A program made the translations under genes and the position numbers. The notes below the pieces were generated by a model. The model saw only the letters and a program-made list of their open reading frames with translations, made no database searches and was not told where the DNA came from. A DNA stretch of 64,000 nt from the NCBI GenBank assembly GCA_032358165.1, contig JAALGY010000039.1, positions 62,001 through 126,000 on the forward strand, in the 5' to 3' direction. Below, piece by piece: positions 1 to 11,459 of this stretch. Origin of the DNA: Diplosphaera chodatii. Taxonomy: Eukaryota; Chlorophyta; Trebouxiophyceae; Prasiolales; Stichococcaceae. Positions within the stretch are counted from its first letter, which is position 1; every line of letters begins with the position of its first letter.

Positions 1-32
1 CAGCCCTGCCTGATCACAGCATATGAGCCCAC

Positions 33-407
33 CTCGCAGAAGTCGTAGAAGGCGGCCAGCCGCTTCCGTGCAGCGCGCGCAGCGGCACCCACGGTCGCAG
101 CCGCCGCAGCGCCTCGTGCGCGTACCGCACCTGGTTGCACGTGCTCATGAAGACGATGATTTTGCACTGCAGTAGAAGCAGTCTGCAAGGGTCAACAGGC
201 CATCACAGAAGACATCATTTGCAGCACACAGGTCATTTTGCTCAGCAGGCAGTGTTTGCAGCAACTAGAGATGCAACATGTATTGTTTGGTGTTCTTACG
301 CCCACCCTGAGGTGCGTCTTGACAAAGGACCACAGCGCGTCCAGCTTCTGGCGCAGCGCCACCTCCATGACCGCCTGCTGCAGCTTGGCGGGCGTGGGGA
401 CGTCCGC
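33..407 (-). CDS. DEAD-box RNA helicase, DDX10/Dbp4-like, helicase-C fragment (partial, with a deletion)
   Basis: Two exons on the minus strand, 407-306 and 166-33, join in phase. The first encodes TPAKLQQAVMEVALRQKLD and ends LWSFVKTHLR. The second continues CKIIVFMSTCNQVRY and PLRALHG. This matches the start of the second RecA domain of the DDX10/Dbp4 ribosome-biogenesis helicases, which act in the nucleolus on pre-rRNA. After LHG the frame shifts: the family expects roughly KMKQMK before KRLAAFYDFCE, and KRLAAFYDFCE is present but in another frame. About 16 nt seem missing; restoring that length would give a 150-nt exon ending cleanly at a gtgggc donor. No exon for the first RecA domain (Q motif, Walker A, DEAD) is visible upstream before 1.9 kb, so the gene is broken, rearranged or misassembled. 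The 3' part lies outside the window. Confidence 0.6.
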
Positions 408-429
408 CTGCGCGTACATCATATGTTCC

Positions 430-1600
430 CTTTGCACAGCGCACCAGCCAAAGCGTGCGTCACAGCTGTGTGGACGTAGCTGCCAGCCCCTTGTGCTGGG
501 AGTGCCCAATGGCGCTCAAGAGTGCCTGTGGGACCGTGGCAACACATGAGCTGTGAGGTCTTGTGCGCTGGCTGCAGAACCTTGTCTGACATTGAGCTGA
601 CGAGAGGGTTGCTAAAACCAGTGCAGCCTTGCAGGATGCACCTGCTCTGGGCTGATGGTTGGCAGCGGCAGCGTCTGAGGGGCCGCTTCCGCCTTGACCT
701 CGATGCCGCCCAGCACATCGATGTCCTCTGCTGCCGGCTGCCTCAGCACCTGCTGTGGACAACAGCATCAGCCTCTCAAAACTCTGATGTGCAATTCGAT
801 CCGGTGGCAGTTTTAGTCAACTGCATGTGAAGGGGCAAGTGTGCCAAATGGCGCCTTGAACTTCACGTATGACAATGCTTACCGCCTTGAAACCTTGGAG
901 CAGCGAGAACTACAGCAGTCACGAAGGGCAGCTGGCCTGGCATCAGCTGCGCCTGCTGCGAAGCCTGTTGCGACGCTGCGCCCGGCTGCGGAAAGCGTCT
1001 GCATGGGTTCAACGGTTGGCTGGGATGCGGGCATCGCAGCTGCTTCACCGCCCTGCCGCTGCTCGGCGGCTGCGCCTGCTGCTGGCTCAGCTGTGGCGGC
1101 ACAGGTTGCTGCTGCGGTGGCCGTTGCAGCGGTGGTTGCTGCAGCTGTGGCGGCTGCTGTTGTTGCTGTGGCAGCTGCTGTTGCTGCGGTGGCGACTGCT
1201 GCTGACGCTGAGCTGCCATCTGCTGTGCCTTCTCGCCGCAATAGCCACTCCCACCTCTTTGTCTGCAGCAGCAGCTGCGCGATGTTGCATCTGCACCCTG
1301 CCATGCATGTCCTTGCATGACCTCACGAAGGTTGCCAGAGCTACCCAGCCAAGCTCAGAGCAGTAATCAGTCCAACTTACTCCCTGTTGCAGCAGAGGAT
1401 ATTTCCAGCTGCGGGCGGAGCACAGGGAGGACCGATCACAGCTTCGCCTGCGCCTTCTGCAGCGCCGCCAGCTGGACCCGCACGGGGGCCAGCTGCGGCG
1501 GCATCGGCTGCCCCCACCCCTGGCTGAGCGCCGGCGCCACCACCTGCAGTATCCTGCTGAGCACGCCCACTTGTAGTGACTGAAAAAGAGAGGGCTGGTT
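430..1600 (-). other. Gln-rich, possibly coding exons, unassigned
   Basis: The minus strand carries three protein-like stretches: about 1590-1436 (QVGVLSRILQVVAPALSQG, then QLAALQKAQAKL), about 1240-1000 (a long run of Q, P and L, including QQMAAQRQQQSPPQQQQLPQ), and about 765-640 (AAEDIDVLGGIEVKAEAAPQ). They could be exons of one Gln-rich protein, such as a Mediator-type or chromatin subunit, lying between the AsmA-like gene and the helicase fragment. I could not join them in phase and recognise no domain, so no function is proposed. All three reading frames on both strands are open over the CAG-rich part, which makes frame choice unreliable there. Confidence 0.25.
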
Positions 1601-1951
1601 GCTGATGACCCTAAATAGCACTGCATGTGGCTATGCAAATGCGCCTGCACCGTGAGGAGCAAAGTGATGAGGTATGCTTCAACCAAGCCCAGAACACAGC
1701 GCCAAAAGATATGGTACATTGCTGTTTGGAATATTTATGTGTTGCAATGATCCCATCGTGGGTGCTGCCAGCCAAACTATGGCCATTAGTCTGCATTGCC
1801 AACCACCTTCTTGTTGCCTGACGTTCCGGCGTAGCTCACAAGCAAGCGAGCACACACGCAAATCAGCACATGTAGTGATCAGATGAGCAGCAGCCGCTGC
1901 ACACCATCACGTGTGCTGACGCTAGCTGTGAGGTGCATGCAAACACCAGCA

Positions 1952-4384
1952 TCACTCCTCCCACGGCAGCGGCCCCTGCAAAGGCGGGGCTGGTGTCGTG
2001 ATGACCGCCGCCTTTTCCGCCTCACTCAGCGCCCGCCGCATGAGCTCCTTTGCCCATCCTCCGGCTGATGTCAGGTCTGCCGGTGCGTTCTTGCCACTGG
2101 AGCGCTGCCGTGCCACAAGCGTGCCGAGCTTGGCAGACGCCCTGCAGCGAAGAGCAGACAGCAGTCACAACCCTGCTGAGCGAGAAGTTTTAAACCAGAA
2201 AGCATGATGGAATGCAATTATATGTGCAGCAGATTTTGTGTGCTCACGTGGTCCAGTCAACTTTGTAGCCGTCTGTGGTGCCGCCGATGGCGATTGGCAG
2301 CACATGGTCGGGCGGAGCACTCAGCCCCAGCCGCTGCAGCATATCGGTGGGCAGGCCCAGGGTGACGTCCACCTTGCCGTCGATCTGGCTGTCGATGGAG
2401 CCCCAGAACACCAGGTGCACGCCACCTGCATCACCAGCGCAGCGTACTTTGCTGAGTCGCACTGTGCATTGTACTGGCCAGCTAACACTGCGGACTGCGA
2501 AGCAAGCATAAAATGGCGCACCCTGGCCGCTGCGGCCAGACAGCAGCACGTCTGTACGGCTGGTACGCACGGGGCCGGCCTCGCTGATTTGCGCTGCGAT
2601 CGGCGCTGTCCAGATGTTGATCGTGTCTATCTTGCTGACGGTCCTGCCAAGGGATACGCAACATCAGCAGTGTTCATCAATTGGCTGTGAACTGCACTCT
2701 CAATTGCAGCATGCCAGTCGAGATGCGGGACTGCATACAATAAACCCACTTATCAACGACTGCCAGCGTGGCCAGCAGCTGGCGCAGCAGCGGCGAGCGG
2801 CTGACAGTGAGGCGCAGCGGCTGCATGCGCACTGTGGTCTCCGCCGCTGGGTATGTCAGGTCATCGGGCTCGAAGGTCAGCTCGATCCGCCCTGACTGCT
2901 GCAGCGAGATCGCATCGCCCAGCAGAGGGTTCAGCAGTTGCAGTCCGTACCTGCAGTCGCAGTCGCAGTCGCAGTCGACATGCAGTCGTGCTCTTCATTT
3001 TGTTCTTTTCTTTTCACGACCTGCGGCTGGCAACTGTTGCAATCAGCATGTCACACGTGTGCTCACTCTGCCAGCGCTGGGGTGTACGAGACGCTGACAG
3101 GCGCCGGCTGCCGCAGCCGCAGCGCCCCAGCGGTCGTGCGCCAGCCAGATGCGCTCAGCTCGGCGTTGGGCGCCTTCACAGCCAGTCCGAATGGCTCTGC
3201 AGCAGCAGGGGCCGGCATCACATGTGAGCAGCGCCAACATCGTGTTGTGAGCACGGAGATATGGCTGTAGGCAGCAGCATGCTAGACACTGCGGTTTGCT
3301 GTGCGGTGATGTGCACCTGCTGCATCTGCCGGCGCATCCCCTACCCAGGCTTCCCCAGCAGCGTGTGCGGCGCCCAGCCAACCGCTGATGTGAATAGGTC
3401 CACCAGCAATCTCCCTGCACATTACAAGCTCTGTCAAGCAGGGCCTCAGTGTCAGCACCAACACATGTGCTAAAAGCACACTGCACAGCTTGCTGTGCTG
3501 CTGCAACAGATGCAACCACGCTGAGCTGTATGGGTCTGGCATGACGACGTGGCTGTCTGACACCGTCACATGGTAGCCAGGCAGCTGCGCGTCGGCGCTG
3601 AGGCCCACCCTGACGCCCCGCCTCAAGCTGCTGCCCGGCGGCAGCGGGCGCAGCCGCCGCACTGCACATTTAGATGGTGCGGGTCGGTCAGACGTGGCGG
3701 CTCCTGCTCAATGGCAAACACCTGCCTGAGGCAGCAGCACCTGCATCCACCCCACCTGGCTTGCCAGCAGGCTTTGGCAGCAGCTGCAGGATGCGGAACT
3801 CGCCCCTGTCGTCCAGCATGCCATCCAGTGTGAGGCCCTTGATGCTGATGCGCGCCGGCTGTCCTGCGCTGCACAGCATTTGGCAGTCATGCAGGCAGGC
3901 TGCACGCCATGGCAATCTGCAAGTATCATGTCAATATGCGTCGCAAAGCGTTTGCTGCCCTCCCTTCCCTCACCTCGGAGCAGGTCCAGCAGGCCGCGGT
4001 CACAGGACACCGATGCTGCGCTGACTGCCGGCTGGTCTGCAGAGTCCCGTGCCGCCAGCTGCAGCCCCTCGACTGCTGACTCGCCTGTCCAGCTGAGCTG
4101 TATCTGGCTGACGCTGATATCCACTGCACAACGCATACGCAGAACAGTAAGCAGCCAGCATGTGTCATATAACTGCAGTTGTTCACTGCCGGCTTACTGC
4201 TTCACACATGATCCTCACCTGGCAGCACTGAGTTCGCCCATCGAACGGCCAGCTGCCGCCCGAAGTCTGAGGACAGTGCTGCCGGCAGGGCGGCCGCTGC
4301 CAGCAGCGCCGCGGCTATGAGCCCAGCGGGCAGCAGCAGCAGCAGCGCCGGCAGGCTGACGCTGCGCAGCTTCATGCCCTGCAT
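1952..4384 (-). CDS. AsmA/TamB-like membrane-anchored protein
   Basis: Start ATG at 4384. Phase-consistent exons: 4384-4219, 4123-3974, 3863-3756, 3661 to about 3510, then 3196-3067, 2950-2750, 2643-2522, 2425-2248, 2141-1952 (TGA). One exon near 3410-3345 could not be fixed. The N-terminus is one long hydrophobic anchor (LPALLLLLPAGLIAAALLA) followed by SSDFGRQLAVRWANSVLPG and VSQIQLSWTGESAVEGLQLA. That order (anchor, G-R-x-L, N-x-x-L-P-G, then S-W-x-G-x-x-x-x-G-L-x-L) is the pattern of bacterial AsmA-type lipid-transfer proteins. The C-terminus has LPIAIGGTTDGYKVDW, like the P-I-x-G-T-x-x-x-P ends of that family, and stops after PLPWEE. Length is near 480 aa, short for the family. A role in lipid transport or envelope biogenesis, perhaps in plastids, is inference. 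It is divergent from the dehydrogenase at 5.2 kb. Confidence 0.55.
2951..2978. repeat. GCAGTC hexamer microsatellite
   Basis: About four and a half copies of gcagtc lie directly beside the 3' splice site of the AsmA-like exon that starts at 2950. On the minus strand the array forms the polypyrimidine/branch-point side of the intron. Confidence 0.7.
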
Positions 4385-5177
4385 GCGCGGCTGCCGCTGG
4401 CGATCTGAGCATCGCTGCGCACTGTGCGTTATGCTTCTGACCTGTGGTGGTGGCCAAGCACGAGGCAGCCATTCCGCTGGCCTTGCAGCCCTACTGACTG
4501 GATGTGCGCTGCCTAGGTATGCACGCCTGAGTGGCGTTTGATGGACAGCGGTGATCTGCAGCTGCCGGGCAGGTGCGGGGCGCACTGTTGCTGCGCATCG
4601 CGGCAGAACATGGCTGATGTGTGGCTTCGATCCACAGCTGCCTCGCAGGGCCATGGCGATGCGTCTGATGGGTGACGCCCGAGATAACATCGCCGTTCAA
4701 TGCTGCTGCACCTGCTCTGTGCACCATGCGCAGCACTGCTTGCACATCATGACCATGCCGCGCGGCACGCAGCTGGCATGGCAGCAGCTGCAACGCAGTG
4801 TAGTGATGGCACGTCAGTGATTGTGGGGGAACACTGTTATGATCCAAGACGACGGGCAGGGTCCCGGTTTGCTGGATGATGCCAGCTCAGCCTGGCGCAT
4901 GACAGGCTCATCAGCGCCATCGAATCATAAGTTTTGCGCTGCCCGTGCACCTGCACAGCGCAGCACATGTGTTGTCATCTCGCCTCACGACTCGGCGGAC
5001 AGCGCATCAACTGTGTGATGGAGCGTGCATCCATGCATCAGCAGATCAGACTGTGCTGACACTTGGAGCTTGCTGTGAGGATCGCTCATCGATCACCCGT
5101 CGATGCGTATGCAATCAGCCTCACTTCGAACATTCCTCGCACGACTGCCTACCGCGCCACTGTAGAACACAGCTGGC
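4385..5177. promoter_or_regulatory. Divergent intergenic region, AsmA-like gene / dehydrogenase
   Basis: About 790 bp separate two divergently transcribed start codons (4384 minus, 5178 plus), so this segment must hold both promoters. An in-frame open stretch continues upstream of the 4384 start to 4690; a longer N-terminus is possible, but the hydrophobic anchor directly after 4384 favours the shorter form. I see no clear TATA box. Confidence 0.4.
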
Positions 5178-7298
5178 ATGGAGTGGCTGCGGTGGTGCGT
5201 CGGCACAGTGGACGTCACAGCTGACGTGCTGCTGCAGGTGCCCATCCCAAGTCACTACCTCTTCAGTCACACTTGCAAGCTGCCCACTGTTCATCACAGC
5301 ATGACAGATTGCCTAGATCCCACCATGCCACCATACATGAGTCTGAGATTGCCGCCGACAGAGGTGGCGCACACGCCACCTGCCGCAGCTCAGCGGCATC
5401 GATGCCGATGTGGCCGGCCGCACCTGCATCGTGACCGGGCCCACCAGGTGCGTTGGAAAAGCTCAAACCGGGCTGCAGCTGTTGGTTGCAACTCACACAG
5501 CACGCCAGCATCTGCATCCATACCAAGACTACGACGCTATCCTCAAACACATGCACATGCAGTGGCATCGGACGCGAGACCGCAGCAGCGCTGGCCAAGC
5601 GGGGCGCAACAGGTGGGCGCGGTGGCCGATGCAGCCTGTGCACTGCTAGTGCGTAGCGTGAGCCGCTGCTGACGCGGGCCCGAGACGAGATTCATTACTC
5701 TGATGCGCATCTGCAGTGGTGCTGGCGTGCCGCAGCCGGGAGCGGGGGGCAGCGCTGCTGGCGGCGCTGAAGGCAGAGGCGCAGGCACAGGGCATTGCCG
5801 AGCCGCAACTGGAGGTGGGAAGCAGCAGCAGAGCAGCCTCAGCAATCAGGCATGGCGGATGCTGCATTGGAGGGCAGGCGCATGTGACGAGCGATGTCAG
5901 CAATGGGCACACATGAGCATGCAGGTGCAGCTGCTGGATGTGGCCAGCCAGGCATCGGTGCGCGCCTTTGCGCGGCGCTGGACCGACGCGCGGCGGCCGC
6001 TGCACGTGCTGGTCAACAACGCCGGGGTGTTCTGCTTCGGAGGTGTGGAGCGGGGCGCACGCCGCTGGGTGTCATATTCAGCTGCTGCACAGCGTGTCAG
6101 CTCGAGTGTAGCAATGACGCCAATGCCATTTGTCTTGGTGGGCGCAGCCAAGCGGCAGGAGACAGAGGATGGTTGTGAGGTGCACATGGCGACCAACTGC
6201 CTGGGGCCACACCTGCTCACGCTGCTGCTGCTGCCCTGCCTGCGGGCGGCCGCACGGGTGCGAGGCCCCTTTCAGCCATGTCCCCGTAAGCACATCCCCC
6301 GGCAGCGCACCACCTGTAAGTCAGCTTCATCAGTATCTACACAGTACTAGCTTCTGCCACCCTGCTCAGGCGCCGGGCGCGTTGCCAGCACGCGTGGTGA
6401 ATGTGTCCTCTCGCATGCACCGGCTGGCGGCGCCGCTGCAGCAGGACCCACAGCTGCGCCGCCGCTTCTCGGCCGTCGCAGCCTACTCCGTCAGCAAGAC
6501 TGCACAGGTGTTCCAGAAGTGTGCGCCGCAGCAGCTCCGACCTCACAGCAGAGCATCCAATTTTGCTCTCAGATAGCGGCACTGCCTGGCTGTTACCCGA
6601 CCTGATAGATGCTGCGCACCCTGGCGGAGGCAGGACTATTCTGGAGCACCCCGAGGCAAGCCACATATCCTGCTGCGTGCTGCGTGTCCTGCAGTCATCA
6701 GCAAAACCACGTATGCAGGTGGCGCTGGCGCTCGACCTGCAGCGGCGGCTGGGTGCGGGCGGCGCCGGCGGCGTCAGGTGCTTCGCCGCGGACCCGGGGG
6801 AGGTGCTGACGGACATCACCCGCACGCTGCCGCCGCCGCTGCGCGCGCTGTACCGGGCGCTGATGCCCCGCATCCTGTTCACCCCGGCGCAGGGTGCGGC
6901 CCAGCCGCGCGCGAAGCAGGCACCACACCGGTCGTGAACAAGCCGCCAGCAGCCCAGCTACAGCCCACTGATGCCCATTGCTCAGTTGGAACGGCAGCAT
7001 GATGTGGCCAGGGCATGCAGGAGGAAGGATCTGCTCACTGCTGGCGTGCTCATCCGCAGGTGCTCGCAGCTCGGTGCACTGCGCCGGGAGCGCCGAGGCG
7101 CTGCAGCAGCACGCCGAAGGGGGCGCCTACTTCTCAGCAGCATGCAGGCCTGTGGCGCCGGCAGCTCATGCGGCGAGCCCAGACCTGTCAGACTGGCTGT
7201 GGCCGTGGGCGGCAGAAGAGCTGCACCTGACAGAGGGTGAACTGGCAGCAGCACTGGGGCCAGCAGGCAATGGCAAGCAGTATAGTCACGGTGGCTGA
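5178..7298 (+). CDS. Short-chain dehydrogenase/reductase (retinol dehydrogenase / FEY-like)
   Basis: Nine exons, all in phase: 5178-5237, 5362-5447, 5563-5612, 5717-5814, 5925-6042, 6166-6257, 6370-6507, 6719-6893, 7060-7298; 351 aa. The protein starts MEWLRWCVGTVDVT, then RWRTRHLPQLSG. The NAD(P) glycine motif is TGPTSGIG (split over exons 2-3), followed by VVLACRSRERG, the structural motif NNAG, VVNVSS (active-site Ser region) and AYSVSK (catalytic Tyr-x-x-x-Lys). The C-terminus has the P-G-x-V-x-T motif as DPGEVLTDI and then TPAQGARSSVHCA, typical of the retinol-dehydrogenase-like classical SDRs and plant FOREVER YOUNG. All catalytic residues are present, so it should be an active NAD(P)-dependent oxidoreductase; the substrate is unknown. 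It converges on the carrier gene at 7853. Confidence 0.9.
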
Positions 7299-7852
7299 TG
7301 TGAGGAAGAGGATGTCTGCAGATAGCAGATTGCAATTGTGAGCAACGAGATTCTTCATTGCGTTGCACTGATGGGATGTCTGCTGGGCCACTTCAAAGCG
7401 CATTTGTTGCTAGCATGCGCATGGTTGCTGTCGGATCCAGATAGTAAGCCAGTGTGTCACGAGAGCTGTATGTTGGTTGGGTCGATGCTCCTATCATTGC
7501 AGATTGCAGAACCGCCGTACACCGCATCAGGCGTGGTTGCATCTTCTATGCTCACGCCCAAATCAGAAGTGGGTATCGGAACATACTGTCCACCCGCCCT
7601 TGAATACAGAACACGTAGAATACATATATAAAATTGATCAATCGCACTACTGCGAGCTCTATGTGATGCTGCTATCAGATCACTGGTCGACGCCGCAGCT
7701 GTAAGCTGCCAGCGGACCAGCTGCCGTCTGTCAAAATCATAGATTTAGCAATGCTCCCACTGGCATTGCCTCATTTGCGCATCTGACTCTGCAACATTTG
7801 CGAGGGTAGACGTGCGGCTGCCCCGCTTCAATCTCACGACATCCGTCATCTG
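7299..7852. other. Convergent intergenic region
   Basis: About 550 bp lie between the stop codons of the dehydrogenase (plus) and the carrier (minus). It is less GC-rich than the genes (for example around 7600-7640). Apart from a candidate poly(A) signal at 7700, I see no gene or repeat. Confidence 0.6.
7700..7704 (+). terminator. Candidate poly(A) signal TGTAA for the dehydrogenase
   Basis: TGTAA is the usual green-algal poly(A) signal. This copy lies 400 nt past the dehydrogenase stop. The distance is long, so the assignment is tentative. Confidence 0.3.
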
Positions 7853-10264
7853 CTACCGTCTCTCATGTCTCATGTGGCACGCCTTGTGGGTGTATCGTGC
7901 ACACCCAGCCATGACTTCCCTGCACAGCAGCCAGGCGTCCATGCTCACCATCTGTTTGGAGCAGCAAGACCTTGAAGCGACAGGACATAGGCAGTTCCAG
8001 AAGCAGGCAGTCGCATCCTGCGAAGCTTGCTGCGAACAGCACGCACCACGCTCGAAGACAGTCCACGAGATGGCTGCCGCCGGCGCAATCTTGGCCATGT
8101 CTGGCAGCAGCCCCTTGTACAGGCCGCGCAGCCCTGCAGAAATAGCAGCAGCACTGGTACACAGAGCCACGCAGCTGAGCTGGCCATCAAGCGGCCATGG
8201 CGATGCATGTTGACCGTGGCTGCAGCCTGGCCAATGTGCAGAGCTGGCCAGCAGTCAGTGGCATCGGCAGCTTGATGGCCAGGCATAACAGCCACCAGGC
8301 AGTGGCGGTGCGCACCCTCGCGGCGCAGGATCTGGCGGAAGCAGTCCAGCATGCCCTGGTACACCACCGGCCGCCCGCCCATGCCCTGCGCCTGCGGTGC
8401 GCAACACAGCAAAAGCTTTGCCCAGGCCCCGGTCTGTGCTGCCGCGGCTTCCATAAATGCCGCTGTACTGGCCGAGTTGCAGGGAGCACTGCTGATGGCA
8501 CGGGGGATGATAACAGGGCATCGTCACTGAGCGCCGCCGCCCTGCACAGCGCTCGAAGCGGCTGACGGCCCGTGCTGCCTGGAGGATCATGCCAAGCGCC
8601 CGGGCCGCACCTGCAGCCGGGTGCGCACGAGGCCCAGGGGGTAGGACACCAGCTGCGCGGAGGTGGAGGACACCATGCCCGCCACCAGCAGCAGCCCCGC
8701 CGCCGGCTGCACCTCCCCAGGCGTCACCTGTCCGGCCAGCAGATGGTACTCAAACTGCGGCGCACGTCACCAGCACAGTGCAAGTGATGATATATGACAG
8801 ACGCTGCGACAGGCAGCAGGCCCGTTCTCAATGTACATCCAGCCAGGACTTTCTGCCATGTGACAGAACTGCGCCGTCTGCAGCGATGCAAGAGGCAATC
8901 TACCTCGCGGGGCAGCGGGCTCTGGGCGCGCATGCGGGTCTCCAGTGCTGTCGACGTTGCTGCGCACTCGGGCATGCCGGCCCCAGCTGCCGCGGCCTTC
9001 GCCGCCACGGCATCCGCCTGCCGCGCCGCCGCATCTGTCATGTGGTCCCGCAGCATGCCGAACACCGCGATGTCTATGCCTGCAGACCCCATTGCAGTAA
9101 CTTCAGTTCAGGAGGATGTGCATTTGCACATGTGCAGATCGCGTCTGCCCAGCAGGTTGTCAGTGTGCTGGGGCCGTGCATGATGAGAAGGCTGGGATTG
9201 CTAGGCTTGGCAATGCAGCATAGCTTTTGCCACATCCAGCAGACCACGGATTGCTAGCCTCGCAGTGCCCACGAGCACCATCGGGCAAGCCCAGAGCCTG
9301 GTGCTGCTCTGACTACCACGTGTGCCATGCCGTGCGGGACCACATCGCAGCCCACCTGCGTAGGGCAGGATGCCGCACATGGTGGGCGTCAGCCCGCGGT
9401 ACAGCGCCCTGGGCCCCTCCTGAGCCACGATCTTGCTGAGCGCATCCCAGATGCCTGCATCGTGGTAATCTAAAGCCGTCAGATCCGGCATCCGAAAGGC
9501 GAAGCTGATGACAAAGCTGTGGTGCCCTCAGACCCTGCCGGCGCTGGACATCTTCATTTTGCATAGCAGTTTGAAGGGGCGCAGGGCACAACAGTGGTAT
9601 CAAATGCACCTGAGTAGGTGCCGACTGGGCTGACAGCCAGCCGCGTCTGCACCACCTCCAGTGGGAACACTGTGGCCTGACAGCAGAAGGAAGGTTGGGA
9701 ATATGAGCAACCTGGTGCAATGTGCAGCAACTGCACCAGGGTACAAGTACAGCTGTTCACGGAGTGCTGACAGGGGGTGCACACTCGATCATCATTTACC
9801 ATACTAAGCCACACGGTGACCATCAACAGCCCTGTTATGGCTTGCGACTGAGGCAGGAGCTGCAAGTGCATAAGAGCGCTGCTGTCGCTTGCCTGAGCAA
9901 CGGCCCCCGCGAGGCCGCCGATCGTCAGGCGCTGAGCCAGCGTCGGGCGCGTGCCGTCAGCCGAGATCGCCTGCCGAGCGTGGTCCGCCGCACACAGCTT
10001 CAGGCCCTGCAGCACGCCGTCGGTGCGTTCAGCAACACCGGCAGACGCCAGCACAGCGGTAAAGACTACAGCAACAGGTGTGGCATCGACTCCAGGTGGA
10101 GTGCTAGCTTGTGCCACACCACGCATGCCAGCACGCAGCAGCGCACCATCTCGGGGATGTTCTTCGTGACATTGGTGCCGTTGCCCCGCCAAAAGGCACG
10201 GACGGTGCCCTCTGCTGCCATCTTGGCCAGCCCCTGCAGAACACCCTCAGCTTTTCAGGCAGGG

Positions 10265-10300
<36 letters not shown>

Positions 10301-10793
10301 GGTAGGAAGGCTGGTGCCTGGGGTATCCACACTGGATTTGAATGCCCAAAGCCATCAATCAGTCATGTCGCCGTGGCGGGCATCCCACCTGCCGCATGCT
10401 GAGCACGCCGGTGCCGCGGTGCACCTGCTGCAGCATGCGTAGCCGGTCCATGGGCGCCGTGGCCGTCCGGCTCAGGGCGCCGGCAGCGCCGCCTGCAGAT
10501 CAGCAGTCTGTCCTGTCCACACTCCCAGAAGCTGTACAGCTTTGGCTCAAGCATGTTTCGTGCAACGCCAACTGTCTCTGGAACAAGACCGCGGCGTCAG
10601 ACGACAGCCTGCATGTGGATCTGCGGGTGTACAGCAAGGAATGACAGACGGCCAGATTGAACACATCCATGCTTGCAGAACACCCTACGCACCCGCGACC
10701 AGCAGCTTGAGGGCGCGGACGCCGTCACCATCCGCCGGCTGCAGCCTGTGGTAATCCGCCTTCAGACTGTCGCCCAGCGCAGCCGCCGCCGGC
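7853..10793 (-). CDS. Mitochondrial carrier family protein (SCaMC / ATP-Mg-Pi carrier-like)
   Basis: Exons on the minus strand: 10793-10693, 10492-10389, 10233-10147, 10006-9893, 9676-9610, 9454-9356, 9079-8904, 8754-8611, 8391-8316, 8133-7853. The three carrier repeats are visible by their signatures: TATAPMDRLRMLQQ, FPLEVVQTRLA and YPLGLVRTRLQ, with VRAFWRGNGTNVTKNIPEM, ALYRGLTPTMCGILPYAG and GLYKGLLPDMAKIAPAAAIS. These resemble the calcium-dependent ATP-Mg/Pi carriers of the inner mitochondrial membrane, but no EF-hand exon is visible and the N-terminus is unresolved. The intron after 9893 has a GC donor. Between NIPEM and GLKLCAAD the usual 8-9 residues (like ALRFxxYD) are absent. A roughly 30-residue Ala-rich insert sits between repeats 2 and 3 (exon 9079-8904). 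The last exon reads through past TVFER to a stop at 7853; it may instead splice near 8040. Confidence 0.85.
10265..10300. repeat. CTG trinucleotide microsatellite
   Basis: About eleven CTG units lie in the carrier intron between exons 10389 and 10233, 30 nt from the splice acceptor. On the minus (coding) strand it reads as CAG. Confidence 0.85.
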
Positions 10794-11310
10794 CTGCAAC
10801 GGCAGCATGTCCAGCCTGTTTCTCAACTAAATCGTGCCCAAAGCATGCATGCGTCCCTCTACCTGCAGTACTGTCAGGCAGGTCAGCACAGGTGGCAGCA
10901 TGTGCATGCAAACGCAGCTTACCCATGGGAGGCGGGGTTGGGCAGGTGCGCTAAAGGCCACGCGGTGGAGGCGCCGTACACCACCGCCAGCTGTGGCGGG
11001 CCCTGCGACATGGCATTCCCTATTGTGTCAGCTGGGCACTGTCCTGAGCACTTGCTTGCGAGTAGGCATGCTGATGCACAGCAGGCTGCCAGGTGGGTAT
11101 GTGTTGAGGGTCTTTGGGGACAAGCATCAAGAGCCCTGCATGCATCTGGTCGAGCCGACAGTGAAGAGGCCGCCCAGCGTACCTGTGACACATTGGAAAG
11201 GCGCCCGGGCGGGTGCGGGGGCAGCGGCGCGCCCAGCGCCGACTCCGCAGCAGACTGCATCACCTGAATGGCGGCACCAACAATCATCAGGCACCACATG
11301 GTGGAAATAG
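10794..11310 (-). other. Probable 5' region of the carrier gene
   Basis: The carrier's first assigned exon has no start codon, so upstream exons are expected here. A candidate begins at ATG 11299 (MWCLMIVGAAIQVMQSAAES, ending NVSQ at a gtacgc donor), but its phase does not match the exon at 10793 and would need an intermediate exon. A minus-strand stretch around 11010-10960 (GPPQLAVVYGASTAWPLAHL) is a possible bridge. Both are weak. Confidence 0.25.
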
Positions 11311-11459
11311 TGTTGAGCGGTCATACCCGCTTCTTGCCCATGGTAGATGCAATGCAGCAGCGTGAGCTATGATGCAGCTTGTCACAGGCTTGATGCAGCA
11401 GGACGTCGACAATCCACTGGCACCCGATGTGGTGCCTTAGCATGACACAGAAGACCTGG

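Noticed and set aside
841..1366. Several overlapping long open frames on both strands, rich in Ala, Val, Leu or Gln
   Set aside because: They are the different frames of one CAG/CTG-rich stretch. Only the Gln-rich minus-strand frame is kept, as unassigned.
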